Assembly (NCBI RefSeq): GCF_039528515.1
Contig: NZ_BAAALT010000039.1
Location: 1 to 64,000 of the forward strand
Direction: 5' to 3'
Length of the DNA: 64,000 nt
From: Luedemannella flava
GTDB taxonomy: Bacteria > Actinomycetota > Actinomycetes > Mycobacteriales > Micromonosporaceae
Position 1 is the first letter of the stretch. Each line of letters starts with the position of its first letter. The notes under the pieces were generated by a model, which searched no databases, was not told the origin of the DNA, and was given only the letters and a program-made list of their open reading frames with translations. Below, in pieces: positions 30,625-39,451 of this stretch. The translations under genes were made by a program, and so were the position numbers.

Positions 30625-32730
30625 ATGCTGTCGTCCGGCTACCGTCTCGGCAACTATGAGGTTGTCCGTTTCCTTGGTGCCGGTGGCCAGGGCGCGGTTT
30701 ACCTCTGCCGGCACGTGCGGCTGCACCGGCTGGACGCCGTCAAGCTGCTGCCGCACTACCGGGGCGACCCGTCCTCGCGGCTGCGGTTCGAGCGGGAGGC
30801 CGCGAGCGCCGCTCGGCTGCGTCACCCGAACCTGGTGACGGTCCACGACGCGGGCGAGATCGAGGACGGCTCGTTCTACGTCGCCATGGAGTACGTGGAC
30901 GGACCGAGCCTCTCGGCCGTCATCCGGGAGAACCTCATCGCGGACCTGGACCGGATGATGCGCGTACTTAAGCAGGTCGCGGACGCGCTCGACGTGGCGC
31001 ACCGGGCGAACCTGGTGCACCGGGACGTGAAGCCGGCCAACATTCTGGTGGCCCGCGCCGACACCGACGAGCCGCACGCGTACCTGGTCGATTTCGGGAT
31101 CGCGAAGCTCGTGACGACCGGTGACCCTTCGATGACGAGTCAGATCATGGGCACGTACGCGTACATGCCGCCGGAGCGGCTCGACGGGAAGTCGGGCACG
31201 CCGCGATCGGATCAGTACTCGCTGGCCTGCACCGCGTATCACTGGCTGGTCGGATCGGTGCCCTACCCGGAGTCGAGCCCGGTGGCGCTCATGCGGGCCG
31301 TCACGGGGGACCCGCCGCCGCGCGCCAGCGTGCGCCGGTCGGACCTGCCGGGCGAGGTGGACACCGTGCTGGCGCGGGCCCTGGCGAAGTCGCCGGCCGA
31401 GCGGTTCGACACGTGCGCGGAGTTCATCGCCGCCCTGGAGACGGCGCTGTACGACCCGCCGGACATCATCGCCACCATTCGGAGCTGGGACGACGACCTG
31501 GTCAACACCGCGGACAAGGCCGTCCCGCCCACCCCGAACGACGAGCCCGCCACAAACGGGATCGCCGCCGGAAACAACGCAGCCGCGAAGAACGACGGAG
31601 CCGCGAAGAACGACGGAGCCGCGAACAACAACGGAGCGGACCGGAACAACGGAGCGGACCGGAACAACGCAGCCGACAGGAACAACGCAGCGCCCGCGGA
31701 ACCCGCTGCCGCGACGCCGCCCGGACCGACACCGCCCACGCCACCCGGGCCCACGCCACCCGGGCCCACGCCACCCGGGCCCACGCCACCCGGACCTGCG
31801 CAGGCCGGCCCGCCGGTGCGGGCGCGGGCGTCCGTGGTCCCGGCCCGCCCGCAGGGTCCCGCACCCGGCCCTGGCGGCGTCCTCACCCGGGCCGACGCCG
31901 GCCAGCGCGGCGGGATGCACGTCCCCGCCCAGCGTGGCGCCCACCCGACCGGCCCGCCGACCCGGGGCACCGTGCACCGGGTGGAGCCGTGGTGGCGCAA
32001 GGCGCTCGTACCCGTGGGTGTGCCCTTGTCGGTGTTGGTCGCGCTGCTCGCGGCGCCCGGCATCCGGACGACGTTGACCGCGTCGAACGTGCGCTACGGC
32101 CTCGTCGTTACCAGCGTCCTGTCACTCGTCGTGGTCACCCTCGGCGGCCTCGGCACGTGGCTGATGGTGTTCCGCCGGCGGGGGACGTGGCTGGCCACGG
32201 CGGTCAGTGTGCTCGTCTGGCCGGTGCTCGCGATCGGCAACACGATCAGCCCGCGCGAGGTCCCGATCAACAAGGGGACGGCGGTGACCGCCACCCGACC
32301 CGGCGACCTCGTCCTCGCCTCGGGGGCTGTGGGGTTCGTGCTGTTCGCCGTCTCCGCCCTGCTCGCCGGCGCGTGCCTGTACGGTGCGGTGCGGTGGAAG
32401 GGCGCCCGTCCGTCCGTGACGCGGCTGCCGATCGCCCACTGGGCGTGGCCGGGCGGGGCGGTCGTGGCCCTGACCGTGCTCGCCGCCCCGCTGCTGGACC
32501 TGGGCAACGTGTTCCTGCCGGCCGGCATCGCGTCGCTGGTGGTGGCGTTCGTCTGCTTCGCGCACCGGTGGGTCGAGGCCTGGTACCTGTTCCTCGCCGC
32601 CCACGGCGCCTTCGTGATCTACGGCCTGTCGGCGGGGTCGTTCGGCTCGGAGATCGTGTACTACCTGGTGGCGCTGGCGGTCGGCGGCATGGGCCTGGCC
32701 GTCTGGCGCTACGACGCCGCCCGGGGCTGA
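30625..32730 (+). CDS. Transmembrane serine/threonine protein kinase
   Basis: Kinase of about 701 residues. Kinase domain at about 10-285: glycine loop LGAGGQGAVYL, lysine in DAVKLLP, catalytic loop VHRDVKPANILV, DFG in VDFGIAKLV and a PPERLDG segment in the APE position. A low-complexity Asn/Ala/Asp then Pro/Gly/Thr linker follows, and the C-terminal third has about seven hydrophobic helices of unknown role (GVPLSVLVALLAAPGIR to LVALAVGGMGLAVW). ATG 30625 is used because it immediately precedes the kinase fold; frame opens at 30544. Stands alone next to the tRNA. Confidence 0.88.
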   Translation: MLSSGYRLGNYEVVRFLGAGGQGAVYLCRHVRLHRLDAVKLLPHYRGDPSSRLRFEREAASAARLRHPNLVTVHDAGEIEDGSFYVAMEYVDGPSLSAVIRENLIADLDRMMRVLKQVADALDVAHRANLVHRDVKPANILVARADTDEPHAYLVDFGIAKLVTTGDPSMTSQIMGTYAYMPPERLDGKSGTPRSDQYSLACTAYHWLVGSVPYPESSPVALMRAVTGDPPPRASVRRSDLPGEVDTVLARALAKSPAERFDTCAEFIAALETALYDPPDIIATIRSWDDDLVNTADKAVPPTPNDEPATNGIAAGNNAAAKNDGAAKNDGAANNNGADRNNGADRNNAADRNNAAPAEPAAATPPGPTPPTPPGPTPPGPTPPGPTPPGPAQAGPPVRARASVVPARPQGPAPGPGGVLTRADAGQRGGMHVPAQRGAHPTGPPTRGTVHRVEPWWRKALVPVGVPLSVLVALLAAPGIRTTLTASNVRYGLVVTSVLSLVVVTLGGLGTWLMVFRRRGTWLATAVSVLVWPVLAIGNTISPREVPINKGTAVTATRPGDLVLASGAVGFVLFAVSALLAGACLYGAVRWKGARPSVTRLPIAHWAWPGGAVVALTVLAAPLLDLGNVFLPAGIASLVVAFVCFAHRWVEAWYLFLAAHGAFVIYGLSAGSFGSEIVYYLVALAVGGMGLAVWRYDAARG
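31578..31800 (+). repeat. Tandem coding repeats in the kinase linker
   Basis: Two in-frame repeat tracts: an 18-base-type unit encoding KNDGAA/RNNGAD variants at about 31578-31690, and a 15-base unit CCACCCGGGCCCACG repeated three times at 31741-31785 with a fourth diverged copy to 31800, encoding PPGPT. They build the flexible linker between kinase and membrane parts and are prone to length change. Confidence 0.8.
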
Positions 32731-32745
32731 CCGCCGGGCGGGTCG

Positions 32746-33405
32746 CTACGTGGCGTGGACGCGGCGGGCGGCGTGGTCGCGGGTCGACTGCGCCAGTTGC
32801 GGCACGTCGAGGAGGCGGGGGAGCAGCTCGGGCTCGCGGGTCAGGGCACGGAAGACCACGCCGACCGTCACGTCGTGGTCGGGCCGCGAGACGACCGTGA
32901 CCGGGTCGCCGCCGCGGATCTCGCCGGGCGTGATGACGCGCAGGTAGGCGCCTGGCCGGGCGGCCACCGTGAACCGCTTGACCCAGTGCTCCTCCTCGAT
33001 CCAGCGGGCGAACGTGCTGCACGGGATGCGCACGTCGGCGATCTCCAGCAGCACCTCGTCGCCGATGGCCCATCGCTCGCCGATCAGCGCGCCGGTGACG
33101 TCGAGCCCCCGCGTCGTGGCGTTCTCGCCGAACACGCCGCTGGGCAGGGGGTGGCCCAGCTCGGCCTCCCACCAGTCGAGGTCCTCCCGGGCGTACGCGT
33201 AGACGGCCTGGTCGTCGCCGCCGTGGTGCCTGCGCGAGAAGATCTCGTCGCCGACGAGGCCGCTGCCCAGGCCGCCGAGCTTGGGGCCGGGCGCGCGTAC
33301 GTGCACGGGGTGGTCGACGGGTCGCCGGTCGATGCCGGTGGTGCCCACGTCGCCGCCGGGGTCGGGGCGGGGCACGGACACGTTCACGGACAGCAGTGAG
33401 GGCAT
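32746..33405 (-). CDS. MOSC domain protein
   Basis: Protein of 219 residues of the MOSC (molybdenum cofactor sulfurase C-terminal) family: DEIFSRRHHGGDDQAVYAYA, FGENATTRGLDV, and the conserved cysteine in DVRIPCSTFARWI, with GAYLRVITPGEIRGGDPV near the end. MOSC proteins act in N-reductive or sulfur-transfer chemistry around molybdenum cofactor. ATG 33405. Convergent with the kinase gene 16 bases away and 10 bases downstream of the gene before it on the same strand. Confidence 0.9.
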   Translation of the reverse strand: MPSLLSVNVSVPRPDPGGDVGTTGIDRRPVDHPVHVRAPGPKLGGLGSGLVGDEIFSRRHHGGDDQAVYAYAREDLDWWEAELGHPLPSGVFGENATTRGLDVTGALIGERWAIGDEVLLEIADVRIPCSTFARWIEEEHWVKRFTVAARPGAYLRVITPGEIRGGDPVTVVSRPDHDVTVGVVFRALTREPELLPRLLDVPQLAQSTRDHAARRVHAT

Positions 33406-33414
33406 GCGGCCAGC

Positions 33415-34530
33415 CTAGGTCCAGCTCACCTCCGCCGGCATGCCGATAAACCGGGAGTACGGCGCGAACGCCGCCTCCGCGGCGGCCCGGTCGGCGGCGG
33501 TGGGGGCGGCGAACGGGGCGACCGAAATGTCCACGTGGGCGCGCTTGACCGCGCGGCGCCAGGTGCCGACGACGCGGCCGGACCGCACGAGGGTGGGCTG
33601 GAAGACTCCGTTGCCGCCGGGGATGATCGCCTGCTTGTGCTCGTCGTCGAGCATCATCGACCGGTCCTTGAACCCCAGCATGTACTCGTCGAAACCGGGC
33701 AGGGCCCGGGTGCCCTTCAGCGGGCCAGCGGAGTAGCACTCTACGAGCGCGCTGTCCGCGTACATCTCGATGCCTTCGACCCGCACCGGGGCGAGTGCGG
33801 CACCGGCGACCGCGATGGCGCGCTTGCAGTCCGTGGCCGTCAGGCCCGTCCAGCCGACGAGGTCCTGCCGGGTCGTCGGGCCGTGGCTGCGGAAGTAGCG
33901 CGTCGCGATGAGCGCGAGGGCCTCGTCGCGGTCGGGCCGCACGGGGTCGGGGACCCACTCGTCGAGCAGCATGAACGCCTGCTCCTTGCCGATGTTCGGG
34001 GCGAAGCACGTCACGCCCTGCTGGCTCGCGTACCACAGCAGGTGGTAGCCGAGCTGGCCGGTGACCTCGACGCCCGCCTCGATGAGCGCCTCGATGCACT
34101 GGGCGCGGGTCAGCCGCCTGCCGCCGGTGAGCGCGGCGCCGAGCACCTCGACCGAGCGGTTGGCGACCTCGTCGCTCAGCCCCAGGAACTCGCGGCGCTT
34201 GGCGGCGCCGGCGAGCGCGCGGACGCCCATGAGGTCGAGCATCCAGTGCGCGTCGCGGGGCGGCACGTAGTGCACGGTGCCGCGCATCGGCCAGGTGCGG
34301 ATCGCCTCGCGCCGCTCGAACGCCGCGTCCAGGTCGGCGGTGGTGAGCTTGGGCAGCCGGGCGCCGAACGACCACGCGGCGCTCGCCGCGTCCTGTGCCT
34401 GCATGGCGCCGAACCAGGTGACCACGCCGGCGACGTCGTCGGGCGCGGGCGTCGGGTCGCCGGCGGGCCGGTCGGCGAGCAGCAGGCTCATCATGCGCAT
34501 CGCGAGGGCGTCGGCCCGGCTCAACTCCAT
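33415..34530 (-). CDS. Winged-helix DNA-binding protein of the HTH_42/AlkZ-like superfamily
   Basis: Protein of about 371 residues. Traits are VVTWFGAMQAQDAASAAWSF, the IRTWPMRGTVHYV segment, the mid-region LWYASQQGVTCFAPNIGKEQ, and LPGFDEYMLGFKDR with a following PTLVRSGRVVGTWRR. This is the HTH_42 superfamily, which includes DNA interstrand-crosslink glycosylases; the QAQ tripeptide resembles their catalytic QxQ. Enzymatic activity is inferred, not shown. ATG 34530 (MELSRADALAMRMM) is the likely start; the frame reaches 34560. Confidence 0.85.
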   Translation of the reverse strand: MELSRADALAMRMMSLLLADRPAGDPTPAPDDVAGVVTWFGAMQAQDAASAAWSFGARLPKLTTADLDAAFERREAIRTWPMRGTVHYVPPRDAHWMLDLMGVRALAGAAKRREFLGLSDEVANRSVEVLGAALTGGRRLTRAQCIEALIEAGVEVTGQLGYHLLWYASQQGVTCFAPNIGKEQAFMLLDEWVPDPVRPDRDEALALIATRYFRSHGPTTRQDLVGWTGLTATDCKRAIAVAGAALAPVRVEGIEMYADSALVECYSAGPLKGTRALPGFDEYMLGFKDRSMMLDDEHKQAIIPGGNGVFQPTLVRSGRVVGTWRRAVKRAHVDISVAPFAAPTAADRAAAEAAFAPYSRFIGMPAEVSWT

Positions 34531-34675
34531 GGCCCTCAAGCTACCGGCGCACGCTGACATGTCGCGGGCGCGGACCGTGACGGCGGCGTTACCTGGGAGT
34601 CTCCATGACCCTTATATGAAGTCTCAAACTTAGCGTCAGTCGTTACCGTCCCGTTACTGACCAGCCGCGTTACTC

Positions 34676-34919
34676 GTCCACGAAACCGGTTACGACTGGG
34701 AGATCCGCCCCGAGGGCCTGCGCGACCTGCTCGTGCGCCTGCACCGCGAGGATCTCGACCGCACGGGGCCTGGTCGCTGATGGACAACTTCGAGGGGGCG
34801 TACGGGTACGACAAGCGGTTCGGCATCGTCCGCGTCGACTACGACACCCAGGTCCGTACCCCAAGCGCAGCGCCCTCTGGCTGCGCGACGCGATCGCCTC
34901 GTGGCGGGCCAACGCCTGA
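34676..34919 (+). pseudogene. GH1 beta-glucosidase, internally deleted and frameshifted 3-prime remnant
   Basis: The segment ETGYDWEIRPEGLRDLLVRL, then after a frame change WSLMDNFEGAYGYDKRFGIV, then a further one-base shift to ALWLRDAIASWRANA, reconstructs the end of a GH1 beta-glucosidase. The part with the catalytic nucleophile (TENG) is missing. No start remains. Confidence 0.75.
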
Positions 34920-35067
34920 CCTTGCGTCGGGAAGGGGCGGGGCCGCCGGTCAGTCGACCAGCGGCCCCTTCTCTCGATCGGCCGAACGAGCTGTGTGCGG
35001 AGAGTGATGGCGGGCGGGAATTGCTGAGCGTAGTGAATGTGTCCGGGTCGCAGTGGCCACCCCACGT

Positions 35068-35181
35068 CCTTTGCTCTGCTTACCTTTAGGAAGCACCGCA
35101 GTGACCTGCGCATTCGCGTGGCGCGGCGTTTTGTACAGATTACTCAGCGTGCCTGATTCCTATTGGTAAGCAGAGCAAAGG
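35068..35181. repeat. Perfect 17-base inverted repeat pair, possible MITE-like element
   Basis: CCTTTGCTCTGCTTACC at 35068-35084 and GGTAAGCAGAGCAAAGG at 35165-35181 are exact complements; inside them TAGGAA (35087-35092) pairs with TTCCTA (35157-35162). The 114-base unit has no coding potential and lies between two decayed GH1 genes. Terminal inverted repeats of this length suggest a small non-autonomous insertion, though no target duplication is evident; an extended stem structure is an alternative. The rest of 34920-35229 shows nothing else. Confidence 0.55.
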
Positions 35182-35229
35182 GGGGAGGGGGTGGTGTGGG
35201 CGCGCGGGCGGGACCGTCACGATGAGTGA

Positions 35230-35920
35230 CTAGGGTGAACTTGTCGCGGTGGGGTGGGCGGCGCGGTGGGCGCGGATGAGGTCGGCGTAGCGGTGGCCGC
35301 TCGCCTTGATGGTGCGGCGCTGGGTGGCGTAGTCGACGTGGACCAGGCCGAAGCGCTTCGCGTAGCCGTACGCCGACTCGAAGTTGTCCAGCAGCGACCA
35401 GGCGAGGTAGCCGGCGACGGGGGCGCCGGCCGCGACCGCCCGGGTCACGGCCGCCAGGTGCTCCTCGAGGTGGGCCATGCGGTCCTTGTCCTCGATCGTG
35501 CCGTCGGGGGTGACGGTGTCGGGCCAGGCGGAGCCGTTCTCGGTGACGTAGACGCGGCGCGCGCCGACTTCTCGGTCAGGCGCAGGGGCAGCTGCTCCAG
35601 GCCGTCGGCGTACACCTCCCAGCCCATGTCGGTCAGCGTCCAGTCGGGCGAGGAGACCTGCGCGGCGCGCGGGGCTGACCCGGCCGGGTCAGCGGTCACG
35701 ACCTGGCGGAAGTAGTAGTTCAGGCCGATCGGCCGGGTAGCCGCGGCCGTGCAGCGGGTCGAGCCACCAGCGGTTCGTGTGGCCGTCCGCGCGGCGCGCG
35801 GCGGCGCCCGACCGTCGGCGGCGACCGCCCCCTCGATCTGGTATGCGGACGTTGGCCGCTCCCGAGCGGAAGGCCGGCCCGAGGCCGTGGGCACCCGACA
35901 TGTCACTCCTCGGCCGGTCG
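35230..35920 (-). pseudogene. GH1 beta-glucosidase, decayed copy
   Basis: On the minus strand fragments of a GH1 enzyme can be read in different frames: a start region FRSGAA / SAYQIEGAVAADGR, then after a large deletion IGLNYYFRQVV, DMGWEVYADGLEQLPLRL, and after another frame change MAHLEEHLAAVTRAV and GYLAWSLLDNFESAYGYAKR. The catalytic acid/base region is gone. The intact ROK regulator downstream may once have controlled it. Bounds are approximate. Confidence 0.8.
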
Positions 35921-36030
35921 ACGGCTTATTTCGAGTGTCGACTAAACCGTGTCGCGGTGGCTCGGTCACGGCATGACGACCGCATCGGAGGAGGCCGGCA
36001 ACGGTCCGTAACGGGTACGCTCAGGCCGCG

Positions 36031-37293
36031 ATGGACTCGACGCACACCACCACCCGCGACATCCGCCGGCGCAACCGGTCGGTGCTGCTGACCACGCTGT
36101 TCAAGGACGGCCCGCTGAGCCGGCTCGAGCTGAGCCAGGTCACCGGCCTGTCCACCGCCACGGTCAGCACCGTCACCGCCGATCTGCTCGCCGACGGGCT
36201 CGTGGCCGAGGCCGGCCAGGTCGAATCGGCCGGCGGCCGGCCGCGCGTCCTGCTGCGCCTCAACCCGGAGTACGGGTACCTGATCGGCGTCGACGTCGGC
36301 GAGACGGGCGTGACGGTCGAGCTGTTCGACGCGGCGCTCACCCGGCTGCGCGCCATCGAGCGCCCGCTCGACTCCGTGCGCCCCGAGCCGAAGGCCGTGG
36401 TCAAGGAGGTCGCCAGCGCCATCGCCGACATCCTCGCCGGCCCGCCGGTCGAGGAGACCGAGAGTGACGGGCTCGGCCCCGTCGATCCCGCCCTGGTGAT
36501 CGGCATCGGGATCGGCGTGCCCGGCATCGTCGAGGAGGCCGGCACGGCCCTCGTCCACGCCCCGACCATCGGCTGGCACTCCGTCGCCCTCGCCGAGCTG
36601 CTCAGCGAGGCCGGCGTCACGCCGCCCGTGCTGCTCGGCAACGGTGCGCGCACCCAGGCGCAGGCCGAGATGTGGTTCGGCGCCGCGAAGGGCGTCCGGC
36701 ACGCGGTCATCGCGCTCGTCGGCTCCGGCGTCGGCGCCACGGTCGTCACCGAGGGCTCGCCGTACCGGGGCATGAGCGGCAGCGCCGGCGAGTGGGGCCA
36801 CACCACCCTGGTGTACGGCGGGCGCGGCTGCCGCTGCGGCGCGACCGGCTGCGTCGAGGCGTACGTGGGGGCCGAGGGCGTGCTGGCCCGGCTGGCCGAG
36901 GCCACCGGCGAGCCGGCCGACGACGACGAGGTCGCCGGGCTCGCCCGGCTCATCGCCGCCGCGGACGCGGCGCCGGAGGGCCCCGAGGCTCGGCTGCTGG
37001 ACGCCGTCGCGGACGAGCTGGGCGCGGCCATCGGCAACCTGGTCAACATCCTCAACCCCGAGCGGGTCGTGCTGGGCGGCTGGGCCGGCCTGGCCATGGG
37101 CGCCGCGCGGCTGCCCCGGATCCGGTTCGGCGCCCGCCGGCAGGCGCTCGACCGGCCGTACCACCAGGTTTCCATCGAGCTGAGCCACCTCGGACCTGAC
37201 GCCGTCGCGCTGGGCGCGGCCACCCTGCCCCTCGCTGCCCTGCTGGCCCGCGGTGGTGAGGCTCCGCGCATGGCTCCCGGCCGTCCGGGGTAA
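36031..37293 (+). CDS. ROK-family transcriptional regulator or sugar kinase-like protein
   Basis: Protein of 420 residues: N-terminal winged helix (RRNRSVLLTTLFKDGPLSRLEL, STATVSTVTADLLADGLV), then a ROK domain with IGVDVGETGVTVELFD, GIGIGVPGIVEE, and the zinc/DNA-kinase motif CRCGATGCVEAYVG. ROK regulators of this type repress sugar-use genes until a sugar binds. Its neighbours, two ruined GH1 beta-glucosidases, suggest it once governed beta-glucoside use. ATG 36031. Confidence 0.88.
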   Translation: MDSTHTTTRDIRRRNRSVLLTTLFKDGPLSRLELSQVTGLSTATVSTVTADLLADGLVAEAGQVESAGGRPRVLLRLNPEYGYLIGVDVGETGVTVELFDAALTRLRAIERPLDSVRPEPKAVVKEVASAIADILAGPPVEETESDGLGPVDPALVIGIGIGVPGIVEEAGTALVHAPTIGWHSVALAELLSEAGVTPPVLLGNGARTQAQAEMWFGAAKGVRHAVIALVGSGVGATVVTEGSPYRGMSGSAGEWGHTTLVYGGRGCRCGATGCVEAYVGAEGVLARLAEATGEPADDDEVAGLARLIAAADAAPEGPEARLLDAVADELGAAIGNLVNILNPERVVLGGWAGLAMGAARLPRIRFGARRQALDRPYHQVSIELSHLGPDAVALGAATLPLAALLARGGEAPRMAPGRPG

Positions 37294-37324
37294 TGGACCT
37301 CCCGGAGTACGGGAGGTGAGGCGC

Positions 37325-37558
37325 ATGCCGATCGGACCGCAGCCCCGGGGTGCCCGGGGGACGGTGGGTCATCCCTACAGCGCGCTGCACCTGCGTCTTG
37401 TGCTGGCGCTCTTCGGCCTGGTGCTGTGCGTGCTGGGCGCCATCTGGTGCCTCGGCGAGGGGTTCACCGGATTCGGGATCGTGCTGGTGGCGCTCGCCGC
37501 CGTGACGATCGTTGATCTCGTTGTGATCACGCTGCGACTTCGCGCCGGACGGAGGTAG
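37325..37558 (+). CDS. DUF6343-like small membrane protein
   Basis: Protein of 77 residues with two hydrophobic helices (LRLVLALFGLVLCVLGAIW and GFGIVLVALAAVTIVDLVVI) after a basic start containing GHPYSALHLR, a pattern I associate with DUF6343. GGGAGGTGAGG before ATG 37325 fixes the start. Possibly co-transcribed with the PfpI-like gene 3 bases downstream. Confidence 0.7.
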   Translation: MPIGPQPRGARGTVGHPYSALHLRLVLALFGLVLCVLGAIWCLGEGFTGFGIVLVALAAVTIVDLVVITLRLRAGRR

Positions 37559-37561
37559 GTC

Positions 37562-38125
37562 ATGGGCACGGTCGCGTTCCTCGTCGCGGGCGAGGGCATC
37601 GAGGAGGTCGAGCTGACCACGCCGTGGCGGGCCGTGGCCGAGTCCGGCCACACGCCGGTCCTGGTCGCGCCGGCCGCCGGCGAGGTGCAGGCGTTCCGGC
37701 ACCTGGACTACGCCGGCCGGTACCCGGTCGATGTCGTGGTCGGCGACGCGCACGCGGCCGACCACGACGCGCTGGTCCTGCCCGGCGGCGTGGCCAACGG
37801 CGACGCGCTGCGCGCGGAGCCCGAGGCGGTCCGCTTCGTGCGGGAGTTCTTCGACGAGGGACGGCCGGTGGCCGCCATCTGCCACGGCGGCTGGGTGCTC
37901 ATCGAGGCGGGCGTTACCGGCGGCCGCAAGCTCACCTCGTGGCCCAGCATGCAGACCGACTTCCGCAACGCGGGAGCGAGCTGGGTCGACGAGGAGGTCG
38001 TGGTCGACCGCGCGACGCCCGGCGGCGTGCACCGGTCCGGCGCGGCCTCGACGCTCGTGACCAGCCGCAAGCCCGACGACCTGCCGGCCTTCTGCCGCGA
38101 GCTGGTCGCGGCCCTTCCTGGCTGA
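37562..38125 (+). CDS. DJ-1/PfpI-family protein (class I amidotransferase-like)
   Basis: Protein of 187 residues: VAFLVAGEGIEEVELTTPWR, DHDALVLPGGVANGDALR, and the nucleophile elbow AAICHGGWVLIEAG. Bacterial relatives are deglycase- or stress-related proteins; the exact activity is not fixed by sequence. ATG 37562 with AGGTAGGT-like purines upstream. Confidence 0.9.
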   Translation: MGTVAFLVAGEGIEEVELTTPWRAVAESGHTPVLVAPAAGEVQAFRHLDYAGRYPVDVVVGDAHAADHDALVLPGGVANGDALRAEPEAVRFVREFFDEGRPVAAICHGGWVLIEAGVTGGRKLTSWPSMQTDFRNAGASWVDEEVVVDRATPGGVHRSGAASTLVTSRKPDDLPAFCRELVAALPG

Positions 38126-38182
38126 GGGTTCCGTCGGCCATCCGACCGGCGCATCCTCCGGTCTCGATGGTTGCATGGGTGC

Positions 38183-38560
38183 ATGGCCGCCCCGCTGCGC
38201 CAGGTGCTCGTCGCCGGTGCGTTCACCCTGGTAGGACTCGCCCTGCTCGCCGTTCCGGCGCGGTTCGAGGGGCCCGTGCTCGTCCCCGTCAGTGACGGTC
38301 ACGGGTTGTCGGTCCTCGACGGGATCGGCGCCGGGCTGCTCGCCGTCGCGGTGACGTGGCTGGAGGTGCTCGTCGTGTGGCGGCTGCCGCGGTTGGCGCT
38401 GCCGCCCCGCGCGCTGTTCGGGCTGGGCCTGCTCGCCGGGCTGGGCATCGGGTTGGTGATCGCGTCGGCGTTCAGCGGGTTCTTCTGGTGGTGGGCCGTC
38501 GGCGCGGGCGCGGTCGGTGTCGCGGCGTTGGTCCTCGTGCCGCTGACGGCCCGGCGTTAG
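38183..38560 (+). CDS. Hypothetical membrane protein, 125 residues
   Basis: About four hydrophobic helices (QVLVAGAFTLVGLALLAVPA, IGAGLLAVAVTWLEVLVVW, ALFGLGLLAGLGIGLVIA, WAVGAGAVGVAALVLVPL). No recognised family. ATG 38183 is preferred to the upstream TTG at 38171. Convergent with the VOC gene. Confidence 0.65.
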   Translation: MAAPLRQVLVAGAFTLVGLALLAVPARFEGPVLVPVSDGHGLSVLDGIGAGLLAVAVTWLEVLVVWRLPRLALPPRALFGLGLLAGLGIGLVIASAFSGFFWWWAVGAGAVGVAALVLVPLTARR

Positions 38561-38572
38561 GGCCGGGTGCGG

Positions 38573-39343
38573 CTAGGCCGCCGCGGCCGGCTCGAAGACG
38601 CTGAACGTCGCGCCGTGCGGGTCGACGGCGTTGGCGAAGCGGCCCTCGGGGATGTCGACCGGCGGGCGCACCACCGTGCCGCCGAGCCTGGTGACCAGCG
38701 CGGCCGCCTCGTCGCAGTTCGTCACGCCGAAGTAGACGCCCCAGTACGGTGGCACGTCGGCGGGGAACAGGTCGCCCATGGCCATCATGCCGCCGACCGG
38801 GCGACCGCCGGTGATCCACTGCGTGTACGTGATGGTGCCGGCGTCGTCGAGCGTGTCCTCCGTGGCCCAGCCGAACACGGAGCTGTAGAACGCCTTGGCC
38901 GAGTCCACGTCGCGGGTGTAGAGCTCCTCCCAGCTCAGCGCCCCCGGCGCGTTGAACAGCTCGGCGCCCTTCATCTCGCCGGGCTGCCAGATGCCGAACG
39001 CGGCGCCCGCGGCGTCGAGGGCGATGGCCATCCGGCCCTGCTCGGCGATGTCGAACGGCGGGGCGATGACCTGCCCGCCAGCGGCGCTGATCTTGTCGGA
39101 CGTCTCGTCCGCGCTGCTCACGATGATGTACGTGGTCCAGGCGACGGGCTGGTCGGGCGTCATGAGCGACCCGGCGCCGGCCACCGACCGGCCGTCCTTC
39201 GTGAAGATCGTGTATCCGCCGAACTGCGGATCGGGTGACGTCTGCGGCTCCCAGCCGAACAGTGCGCCGTAGAACCGCTTCGTCGCGTCCAGGTCGGGCG
39301 AGCCGAGGTCGACCCAGCCCGGTACGCCCGCGCCCACTGCCAT
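38573..39343 (-). CDS. VOC/glyoxalase-family protein with two domains
   Basis: Protein of 256 residues made of two VOC repeats: VDLGSPDLDATKRFYGALFG ... AIALDAAGAAFGIWQP, and WEELYTRDVDSAKAFYSSVF ... ANAVDPHGATFSVFEP. Such double-VOC proteins are common in actinomycetes and include self-resistance or dioxygenase-like proteins of unknown substrate. GAGGAGGCGGC just before ATG 39343 fixes the start. Confidence 0.9.
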   Translation of the reverse strand: MAVGAGVPGWVDLGSPDLDATKRFYGALFGWEPQTSPDPQFGGYTIFTKDGRSVAGAGSLMTPDQPVAWTTYIIVSSADETSDKISAAGGQVIAPPFDIAEQGRMAIALDAAGAAFGIWQPGEMKGAELFNAPGALSWEELYTRDVDSAKAFYSSVFGWATEDTLDDAGTITYTQWITGGRPVGGMMAMGDLFPADVPPYWGVYFGVTNCDEAAALVTRLGGTVVRPPVDIPEGRFANAVDPHGATFSVFEPAAAA

Positions 39344-39372
39344 GCCGCCTCCTCGTCGCTGTCCGGGAACGG

Positions 39373-39428
39373 CGGAGGTGCCGCACCCGTGCGTCCACAC
39401 ATGGACTACCACAGGTGCGGCACCTCCG
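39373..39428 (-). terminator. 15-base hairpin between VOC and beta-propeller genes
   Basis: CGGAGGTGCCGCACC at 39373-39387 and its perfect complement at 39414-39428, loop 26 bases. It begins 24 bases past the stop of the minus-strand beta-propeller gene and ends before the VOC start; terminator of the former is the simplest reading. Confidence 0.6.
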
Positions 39429-39451
39429 TACCGCTTTGACCGGTTGACGCG

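Noticed and set aside
31578..31800. Tandem repeats considered as a CRISPR-like array
   Set aside because: Units are short, adjacent without spacers and in frame within the kinase gene.
32267..34375. Long minus-strand frame across MOSC and winged-helix genes
   Set aside because: Repetitive Arg/Pro/Ala composition in a shifted frame; both real genes on this strand have clear family motifs in another frame.
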